This document shows positions 58,287 to 64,000 of a stretch of DNA of 64,000 nucleotides, piece by piece. Each line of letters begins with the position of its first letter. Within the stretch, counting starts at the first letter, position 1. Source of the stretch: Paraglaciecola marina (GTDB lineage: Bacteria > Pseudomonadota > Gammaproteobacteria > Enterobacterales > Alteromonadaceae). The position numbers were made by a program, and so were the translations under genes. A model generated the notes under the pieces. It was not told the origin of the DNA. It saw only the letters and a program-made list of their open reading frames with translations, and did not search any database. The stretch covers positions 91,078 through 155,077 of the forward strand of contig NZ_ML178720.1 in NCBI RefSeq assembly GCF_004360155.1. Direction: 5' to 3'.

Positions 58287-58371
58287 CACAACCACGCCCT
58301 AGTTTTTCTGACTCTATGGTTCAACTGAGCTATTTTTGAGCAGTACTGCACAACTCTGCAACTAAGATGCA

Positions 58372-58385
58372 GACCAAAAGGTCCA
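58372..58385. promoter_or_regulatory. Operator-like palindrome 1 upstream of the TonB receptor
   Basis: AGACCAAAAGGTCC: GACC and GGTC arms around AAAA. It shares ACCAAA(A/T)GGTC with a second site 59 bases downstream. Confidence 0.4.
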
Positions 58386-58421
58386 CGAAAAAGCAATAAA
58401 ACAACCTAAGCTACTGAAATA

Positions 58422-58445
58422 TATAATCTTAAACCAAATGGTCTG
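58422..58445. promoter_or_regulatory. Putative -10 box and operator-like palindrome 2
   Basis: TATAAT (58422-58427) is followed 3 bases later by AAACCAAATGGTCTG (58431-58445), whose core ACCAAATGGTC differs from site 1 at one base. A repressor bound here would cover the transcription start. A -35 box is not clear. Confidence 0.4.
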
Positions 58446-58535
58446 GTTTGTGCTTATGCCCTCGAAGTTATCACTCTTCACATAAATTCTAATTTAAGTT
58501 GATAACCAGCAAAAAATGAGACAAAGCTAACAATC

Positions 58536-60740
58536 ATGGAGATTACCTTGAACAACACGCATTATAACAAGCTGGCTAAAAAAGCCTTTTATGTCACCGT
58601 TTTGGCAGCAGCAATATCAGGTTCACTTCATGCCCAAGAGCAAGCAGTAGAGGATGAAGCCGATAGCAAAATTGAGTCCATTACAGTAACGGCTACTAAA
58701 CGGTCACAGGTCATTTATGAAGTCCCTATTGCGATGAGCGCATTTAGTGGAGATGCTTTAGCCGCTCAAGGGATTTCTGATCTAACCGACGTAGGCAAAT
58801 TTGTACCCAATTTAAGTGTTACTGGTTTTTCAGCTGGCCATACGTCTTCTGCCAACCCGTTTATTCGCGGTATAGGTTTACAAGATCACTTAATCACCAC
58901 AGATCCAGGCGTGAGTGTTTACGTTGATGGGGTGTATCTTGGTCGTCAAGTAGGTCAAAACTGGAACCTAAACAATATAGAAAGAATTGAAGTCCTAAGA
59001 GGGCCACAAGGTACTCTATATGGCCGAAACTCAATTGGTGGAGCCATTAACATTATCACCAAAGAGCCTAATGAAGACGCTGTGACTAAACTAGGCTTAC
59101 AGTTTGGTACTCGAGGCCGTGCTAAGGCCGACGTATTTGTCAATAGAGCCCTGAGCGAAGATTTCTCATTCAACTTCAACGCCGGATACAACAGCCGTGA
59201 CGGCTTAGGTGAGTTCTATAATGTACCAGATGCTGAATATGATGTGGGTGAAACCAAAGAACTCTATGGCCGCTTATCCGTAAAATACGCCCCTAATGAT
59301 GATTTTAGTTTAGTGGTAACAGCAGATGCTAACGATGGTGAAGGCGGTTTACGTCCTTACACAACTTTAATTGATGAAATCCCAACAGGCGCCTATTACA
59401 CAGGTGAACGTTTTGGTTTTCCTACTCCTTCAGGGCCTTTACGTAACTCAGATGTATCAGAAGACCCTTACGACAATGCTACAGGTACAGCTGCTGTCAC
59501 CACAGTAACCAATAAAGCCAGTGGAATATCCATTACAGCTGATTGGAGTTTATCTGATACCTTATCCACCAAAGCCGTCATCAGTAACCGTAGCTCTGAA
59601 TACAAAGCAGGGTTAGACGATGACAGTACTATCTATGATTTAGATCAATACCCAGAAACCGGTGACGCTGACCAAACGTCTATCGAGTTACAACTAAACG
59701 GTTATTACGATAACTTTGATTTTGTCTCGGGTATTTACTGGTTTAACGAAGAAGGCAGTAACCGCCAAGGAGAAGACTCAAGTTTCAACGGTGGTGGAAA
59801 CTCCTTTGCCCTCGACCAAGAAACCACCAGCCAAGCTGTTTTCTTCAACCTTGGTTATGACTTAACCGATGACTTGCGTATTTCTGGTGGCCTACGTTAT
59901 ACAAAAGATGAAAAAGAGGCGGTAGCTAATGTAGGAATAGGCCCAACCACATCAGAAGACGACTGGAGCCAATTAAGTTATGAACTGTCAGCCGCTTACA
60001 CCCTCGATAACGGTTTGAATGCCTACGCTAGTATTCAAAGTGGGTATCAATCAGGGCAGTTCCCAGCAAGACCTTACTGTTTATTTGGCGACCCAGATTG
60101 TTTTGTAGCATCAGACAACATCACAGCCGTTAACTATGAAGTAGGGTTAAAGGGTCAAGTCACTGATAGTTTCAGTATGAGTATTGCCTTATTTAATACA
60201 GAGTACGAAGACTTGCCTTACCAAGTAAGTACTACACTTGAAGGCGGCTTTAGTACTACCAACCTAGTGGTTGAACAAACCTCTAGAGGTATTGAGTGGG
60301 AAAGTACCATGTACTTCACTGATAACTTCAAGCTACATACAAGCCTTGGTTACATAGATGTTGATGTTCAAAAACTCGATGGGGTAAAACCTGTTGCGCC
60401 ATTAACGCCTGATCTTACCGCCTCAATCAGCCCATCTTATGAATTTGAACTGAGTAATGGCGCAACGATTAATGCGCGAATGGATTATTCATATCGGGAC
60501 GAAATGTATGGTGAGCCTAGCTCTGATCCTGGTCGGTTAACACAAATCGACAGCCGAGAGTTAGTTAACTTTGATCTGTCTTACGCACCAGCAGACGCTA
60601 ATTGGAAAGTATCACTATACGGCCAAAACGTATTCGATGAACGCTACGACAATGCCCGTTTAAATACCGGAGACTATATACTAGTAGTGCTGAGCAATGA
60701 CGCCAGTGAATTTGGACTTAGGTTCTCTTCAGAGTTTTAA
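58536..60740 (+). CDS. TonB-dependent outer-membrane receptor
   Basis: A 734-residue protein with a signal peptide (cleavage after LHA, residue 33), a TonB-box-like ESITVTATKR and a plug domain (about 60-165; IRGIGLQDHL, VYVDGVYLGRQ, IERIEVLRGPQGTLYGRNSIGGAINIIT). A 22-strand barrel ends in the terminal Phe (GLRFSSEF). The start may be ATG 58536 or, better placed after GGAG, TTG 58548. The plug resembles receptors annotated for siderophores or glycans in marine bacteria; the ligand cannot be told. Two palindromes upstream suggest control by a dedicated repressor. Confidence 0.93.
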   Translation: MEITLNNTHYNKLAKKAFYVTVLAAAISGSLHAQEQAVEDEADSKIESITVTATKRSQVIYEVPIAMSAFSGDALAAQGISDLTDVGKFVPNLSVTGFSAGHTSSANPFIRGIGLQDHLITTDPGVSVYVDGVYLGRQVGQNWNLNNIERIEVLRGPQGTLYGRNSIGGAINIITKEPNEDAVTKLGLQFGTRGRAKADVFVNRALSEDFSFNFNAGYNSRDGLGEFYNVPDAEYDVGETKELYGRLSVKYAPNDDFSLVVTADANDGEGGLRPYTTLIDEIPTGAYYTGERFGFPTPSGPLRNSDVSEDPYDNATGTAAVTTVTNKASGISITADWSLSDTLSTKAVISNRSSEYKAGLDDDSTIYDLDQYPETGDADQTSIELQLNGYYDNFDFVSGIYWFNEEGSNRQGEDSSFNGGGNSFALDQETTSQAVFFNLGYDLTDDLRISGGLRYTKDEKEAVANVGIGPTTSEDDWSQLSYELSAAYTLDNGLNAYASIQSGYQSGQFPARPYCLFGDPDCFVASDNITAVNYEVGLKGQVTDSFSMSIALFNTEYEDLPYQVSTTLEGGFSTTNLVVEQTSRGIEWESTMYFTDNFKLHTSLGYIDVDVQKLDGVKPVAPLTPDLTASISPSYEFELSNGATINARMDYSYRDEMYGEPSSDPGRLTQIDSRELVNFDLSYAPADANWKVSLYGQNVFDERYDNARLNTGDYILVVLSNDASEFGLRFSSEF

Positions 60741-60760
60741 TACAACAAAGAAACTTAATT

Positions 60761-60785
60761 AAGCGGCACAGTGTGCCGCTTTTTT
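60761..60785 (+). terminator. Terminator of the TonB-dependent receptor
   Basis: AAGCGGCAC-AGT-GTGCCGCTT with trailing T; starts 20 bases after the stop codon. It may also serve the convergent DUF2383 gene. Confidence 0.9.
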
Positions 60786-60807
60786 ACCTTGACACTTCAC
60801 ATGAATA

Positions 60808-61257
60808 CTAGTGCTTAGTGATGTGCTGTAAGGCCTTCATTTGATCATGCATGGCCTGAGCTTCAACCTTAGCAGACAGCAGGGTAGTCATAGCCTGAGT
60901 AGGCTGTTTTTCAGAAATCGCTTCATCTAGGGTTTCTAAGATTTTATCTTCAACCTCTTCCAGTTGACTGACATAGGTATGATCTTCGTTCTTTGAAAAC
61001 GTACCTAAAAAATCTGTATACACTTTTCTTGCATTAACCGCCCAAGACGAACCTTTTTCAACCTCACCTTGCTCGGCAATTGCTAAAGGTTGTAACTTAC
61101 TGATCACCTGCTTTTTCTTGGTAACCATATTGCTGAAAATTGTTTTAACTTCAGGACTTTCTACTTCCGTAATCGCGCTTTCGTAAAAATCGATACCCGC
61201 TTTAACCACTTGGATAACATCTGAGACTTTTTCTACTTGTTTAATTTGCGTTTGCAT
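60808..61257 (-). CDS. DUF2383 / PA2169-family four-helix-bundle protein
   Basis: A 149-residue all-helical soluble protein. VVKAGIDFYESAITEVESPEVKTIFSNMV and AQAMHDQMKALQH fit the DUF2383 (ferritin-like, PA2169) family. These are stress-associated proteins with possible metal binding; the Glu/His pattern would allow it but no ExxH pair is clear. An AGGAG ribosome-binding site follows a 15-base palindrome (61268-61282). Confidence 0.82.
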   Translation of the reverse strand: MQTQIKQVEKVSDVIQVVKAGIDFYESAITEVESPEVKTIFSNMVTKKKQVISKLQPLAIAEQGEVEKGSSWAVNARKVYTDFLGTFSKNEDHTYVSQLEEVEDKILETLDEAISEKQPTQAMTTLLSAKVEAQAMHDQMKALQHITKH

Positions 61258-61689
61258 AATTTACTCCTGTAATTTGATTACACCGACTACATAAAGAATC
61301 GGCTTAACCAATAAACAGCAAGCACTATGCCGCCTCACAAAACAACATAAGCAACTGATAAATATGAATTTATTTACATGAAGTTTTTTAATGAGCTGTA
61401 ACCTTTTTACAGTCACCCTGTAAAAAGCACCCAATATAAAGTAAAACGCCAAAACCAGCCGGCCTAAAATTTCAAGCCGGCTTTTGTTTTGAAAATCCTT
61501 TAATAAAGGCAATCACTACTCCCTGTATAAAAATTGGCCACAGCTGATATTACTCTCAAAAATATAAGTATTTTCTACCTTAGATATTCGTAGCCTGACA
61601 GTAAACGCCTTGAACTATTCAAGTCCTTAAGTAGACTCCCCATCAGCTAATTTGAATATCTATACTATTAATAATAAAAGGAAATAATA
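61258..61689. other. Intergenic region between divergent DUF2383 and DsrE-like genes
   Basis: About 430 bases. It contains TGTAAT-TTG-ATTACA (61268-61282) next to the DUF2383 ribosome-binding site and a GC-rich hairpin (61457-61482). An 83-codon minus-strand frame at 61261-61512 crosses the hairpin and is not considered a gene. Confidence 0.55.
61457..61482. terminator. GC-rich hairpin with flanking T-run
   Basis: AGCCGGC and GCCGGCT pair around a 12-base loop, followed on the plus strand by TTTGTTTTG. It resembles a terminator, but no plus-strand gene lies just upstream; it could end an unrecognised small RNA. Confidence 0.4.
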
Positions 61690-62226
61690 ATGAGAAAATC
61701 ATCCTTGCTTGGACTTCTTAGTACCCTATTTATCACCTTCAATACTTATGCTGGTGTTGAAGACTTTAAGCCCGGCCCAGTATTTGAAAACTATGGCACC
61801 CATGTTCCTGTGCCCGGAGTCACTATTTCAGCCGATGAAAAGTTTAAAATAGCCTTTGATGTAAACGCAGGAGCTAAAGAAGGCAAGGTCAATCGCGGCT
61901 TCGAACGCTTGACACGATTCATCAATATGCATGTTGCTAGTGGCGCAAAGCTAGAAAACATAGACGTTGCTATGGTTGTATCAGGACCTGCAACATCTGA
62001 AATTCTGAGCAACACTGAATTTAAAAAACTCAAAGGATACAATAACCCCAATACTGAGTTACTAGAGTTACTTATGGATAAAGGCGCGCGTATTCTAGTA
62101 TGTGGCCAATCAGCCGTAGCCCATGACTTCCTACCAAATATGTTTGAAAAAGGCGTAGAAGTGGAGCTATCTAATATGACCGCCCATGCACACCTAGCCA
62201 AACAAGGTTATACGTTAGTTCCTTAA
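61690..62226 (+). CDS. Periplasmic DsrE/DsrF-like protein
   Basis: A 178-residue protein with a signal peptide (cleavage after TYA, residue 21). The mature part has the DsrE-like alternating alpha/beta pattern: KIAFDVNAGAKEGKVNRGF, IDVAMVVSGPA and a single Cys in ARILVCGQSA at the position where DsrE proteins carry their reactive thiol. Cytosolic DsrE proteins relay sulfur; exported versions with one Cys are common in proteobacteria but uncharacterised. It stands alone. Confidence 0.8.
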   Translation: MRKSSLLGLLSTLFITFNTYAGVEDFKPGPVFENYGTHVPVPGVTISADEKFKIAFDVNAGAKEGKVNRGFERLTRFINMHVASGAKLENIDVAMVVSGPATSEILSNTEFKKLKGYNNPNTELLELLMDKGARILVCGQSAVAHDFLPNMFEKGVEVELSNMTAHAHLAKQGYTLVP

Positions 62227-62369
62227 CAAGTTTAAACAATTAGCGGTGGCATTAGTGAATGCACAAGACTTTAGCATACCTAATGCCGCTGCCCCATTGA
62301 GCGTCTCAAACAAACTGTTATATCAAAGTAAGGTGGATGACATTTTTGTTTTTCTTATCTTTCCTTAAT

Positions 62370-62897
62370 TTAACTGGCCATGTAAGAAAGAAAATCATAA
62401 GGCTCTAGAAAATTCCAGACCCAATCCCCGTATATCAAAAAATACATGCTCAAGATAAGCCAAACCATCATTAACGTTCTGCATAAAAATGGCACTACCA
62501 CTGAGCCATTCTTTGGCAACGAAAAATAAATAATCATCCGACCAAGGAAGACCATTATTGAAGGGAAAGTTAGTAATAATAGAATCCCTACAAACCTTGA
62601 TACCATCCCATCTATAAACATTAACTCGACCCAAATACACCACAACCCTAAACAAATAGCTAAAAAATCTGCTACGGCCCGATAACTTATAGGCTCAAAT
62701 TTTTCAATCCCAACTAGCCCAAGCTTATCTGAAGGCAAGATGCTATAGGCTATGAAAGAAAATAATTTCAGTAAAAAAACTAAAGTTAACAGGAAAGCCT
62801 CCCCATCTTTTAACACATATATATCTGCAAGTAGGTAAATTAGAAAAATACAAGCGATATGCGTTAAAGCACTTCTGTTGAAATAATATTCTTTCAC
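62370..62897 (-). CDS. Unrecognised integral membrane protein
   Basis: A 175-residue very hydrophobic protein with about five membrane segments (near 10-27, 34-53, 74-96, 99-124 and 135-158). Nothing in it matches a family I know. Tyr and Trp are frequent near the C-terminus (IYGDWVWNFLEPYDFLSYMA). It lies 70 bases downstream of another unrecognised membrane-protein gene on the same strand. It could be a chance long frame, but its composition and ribosome-binding site (GGAGAG region upstream) favour a real gene. Confidence 0.65.
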   Translation of the reverse strand: MKEYYFNRSALTHIACIFLIYLLADIYVLKDGEAFLLTLVFLLKLFSFIAYSILPSDKLGLVGIEKFEPISYRAVADFLAICLGLWCIWVELMFIDGMVSRFVGILLLLTFPSIMVFLGRMIIYFSLPKNGSVVVPFLCRTLMMVWLILSMYFLIYGDWVWNFLEPYDFLSYMAS

Positions 62898-62967
62898 CCT
62901 ACTCTCCTTAGTCTTGGTTTAGTCAGCCTAACCGCACAATCAGAACAGTCAAGCTCCGCTAGCATAG

Positions 62968-63426
62968 CTACCCCGCTAAACAACTATTGGCAATAATTAT
63001 CAGTAATAACAAAACGTGTGGGTAAGCCATGGTTGGCTTAATTGAGTTTTTTAGGTACTCGAAGACCAAGCCTATGGCTCCTTTCCTCGACTCTTCCCAT
63101 GCTGTGTTAAATTGCATAGCTAAAAGGGATGAGTCGCCATTACCTTCAGCATTTTTCGCAGAAGCATAGTGTTTAATCCCGTGTTCAACCGACTCTAAGC
63201 GCTGTGCTATACGCCCTTGAAATGTTTTCCAAATTCCGTCTTGAAGCCAAACGATTGCACAAATGAAGAGCGTCCAAAGACCACTGTTAATAATAAATAA
63301 TAGTGCACAGCTTATTGCGACATTGAATAGTTTGATAAACAAGGAATGCTTTTCGTAACTATCAAACTGAGTTTGTAGAGTGGTCCATTCTTGCTGTAGA
63401 GCCAACAAATTGCTATCGGGTGTCAT
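62968..63426 (-). CDS. Unrecognised membrane protein with two hydrophobic regions
   Basis: A 152-residue protein. An N-terminal helical segment (LLALQQEWTTLQTQFDSYEKHS) is followed by one or two spans (about 28-62), a polar central part (KTFQGRIAQRLESVEHGIKHYASAKNAEG) and a C-terminal span (about 130-150). No family is recognised. It sits between the epmA gene and the previous membrane-protein gene, on the same strand, with about 50 bases to epmA. Confidence 0.7.
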   Translation of the reverse strand: MTPDSNLLALQQEWTTLQTQFDSYEKHSLFIKLFNVAISCALLFIINSGLWTLFICAIVWLQDGIWKTFQGRIAQRLESVEHGIKHYASAKNAEGNGDSSLLAMQFNTAWEESRKGAIGLVFEYLKNSIKPTMAYPHVLLLLIIIANSCLAG

Positions 63427-63476
63427 ATGCTTCTGTCCTTCATCATTGCATTGATAATCTGTGTTTAGAACACGGG

Positions 63477-64000
63477 CTAGGCGCGGTTATACTCAAAGGC
63501 GGTAACTTGGTCAATGCTGTCACAATTGAGGGCTAGCATCAGTAATCTATCTATACCTAATGCCACGCCAGCACACTCTGGTAACCCATGTTCTAGCGCC
63601 GCAATTAAGTTTTTGTCTAAGGGCATACTTTGTAGTCCTTGCGATAATCGGGTTTGGTTATCATGCTCAAAACGCCGGCGCTGCTCCTTTGCATCACTTA
63701 ATTCATGAAACCCGTTAGCCAATTCGATCCCTTTAAAATATAACTCAAAACGCTCTGCCACTAGGGGGTTATCTTTACTGATTTTAGCCAAAGCCGCTTG
63801 TGACGCCGGAAACTCATACACCAAACAAGGTCTGTCTTGCCCTATATGTGGCTCTATGTGTTGGCTGAACAACAACATCATCAAAGTATCTTTAGATGAT
63901 TCATTAGCAGCTATGTCTTGATAACCGTAACGACTCGCAAGGGCGCGTAATTCATCTAAACTTGCTGTCAAAGGATCACAATTTAGGTGTTGCAAAAAAG
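63477..64000 (-). CDS. epmA: EF-P beta-lysylation ligase EpmA, C-terminal part (5' end outside window)
   Basis: The minus-strand frame is open to the window edge; about 174 residues are visible. CLVYEFPASQAALAKIS, AERFELYFKGIELANGFHELSDA and the final class-II synthetase motif GVALGIDRLLMLAL match EpmA (PoxA/GenX), a LysRS paralogue that attaches beta-lysine to elongation factor P. The synthetase motif 1 and N-terminus lie beyond base 64000. Confidence 0.94.
   Translation of the reverse strand, partial: FLQHLNCDPLTASLDELRALASRYGYQDIAANESSKDTLMMLLFSQHIEPHIGQDRPCLVYEFPASQAALAKISKDNPLVAERFELYFKGIELANGFHELSDAKEQRRRFEHDNQTRLSQGLQSMPLDKNLIAALEHGLPECAGVALGIDRLLMLALNCDSIDQVTAFEYNRA

Larger units (their letters stand above)
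58221..58535. other. Regulatory intergenic region upstream of the TonB-dependent receptor
   Basis: About 315 bases containing a perfect 14-bp inverted repeat (58234-58286), two similar palindromes (58372-58385 and 58431-58445) and a TATAAT hexamer (58422-58427) just before the second palindrome. No gene was seen. Confidence 0.6.

Noticed and set aside
61261-61512. 83-codon minus-strand frame between the DUF2383 and DsrE-like genes
   Set aside because: It overlaps the palindrome and the orphan hairpin, has a cysteine-rich unlikely composition and ends at the DUF2383 ribosome-binding site.

Overview
The window is a 64 kb chromosomal segment of a low-GC marine gammaproteobacterium, most likely of the Alteromonadales (Alteromonas/Glaciecola/Paraglaciecola-like). 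The evidence is the BarA hybrid kinase, the E. coli-like gene order queG<>nnr-tsaE-amiB-mutL-miaA-hfq-hflX-hflK-hflC, a full Na+-NQR operon with apbE and nqrM, FabV as enoyl-ACP reductase, several secreted peptidases and hydrolases, a TonB-dependent receptor, and small families I associate with Alteromonadales/Shewanella/Vibrio (DUF2982, DUF3718). No rRNA, tRNA, insertion sequence, prophage or CRISPR array was recognised; most of the window is ordinary core chromosome.

Layout. 1-9 kb: 3' part of barA, a DUF2982 membrane protein, an exported DUF3718 protein, the agmatine-to-putrescine pair aguA-aguB, a glutathione transferase, DUF4112 and DUF819 membrane proteins, and hemH. 9.1-14.2 kb: a four-gene plus-strand cluster encoding a coiled-coil protein, an inner-membrane protein with a roadblock-like cytoplasmic region and a periplasmic OmpA-like domain, a Rab/Ras-like small GTPase, and a PAS-GGDEF-EAL protein with a degenerate GGDEF site and an intact EAL site. 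This is the most unusual content of the window. 14.2-27.6 kb: DUF1304, the conserved hflC/K-hflX-hfq-miaA-mutL-amiB-tsaE-nnr block, queG, a CheW-like protein, trmN6 and a Rossmann-fold protein. 27.7-42.5 kb: dipeptidyl peptidase IV, a PH-domain protein, a PLP-dependent dehydratase/racemase, an exported amidohydrolase, a large PilZ protein, a 1469-residue subtilisin-like protease, an exported metallo-beta-lactamase-fold hydrolase and DUF1653. 42.5-51 kb: dinB with a LexA box, then nqrM, apbE and nqrFEDCBA (all minus strand), preceded by a structured leader. 51-56.2 kb: fabV, a 58-residue Pmp3/YqaE protein, a TRAP transporter (dctP-M-Q) and bolA. 56.4-64 kb: rlmG, a periplasmic cyclophilin, a TonB-dependent receptor with two operator-like palindromes, a DUF2383 four-helix-bundle protein, a periplasmic DsrE-like protein, two unrecognised membrane proteins, and the C-terminal part of epmA.

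How the genes fit together. The 9-14 kb cluster looks like one transcription unit. It joins a GTPase switch to a cell-envelope-spanning roadblock-like partner and to cyclic-di-GMP hydrolysis; a PilZ protein (possible c-di-GMP receptor) lies 19 kb away. The NQR block carries the structural genes plus FMN-transferase and maturation genes, split by a hairpin. The TRAP cassette appears to be co-transcribed with bolA upstream and a tiny Pmp3 gene downstream. All functional calls are from reading motifs and synteny; no database search was run.
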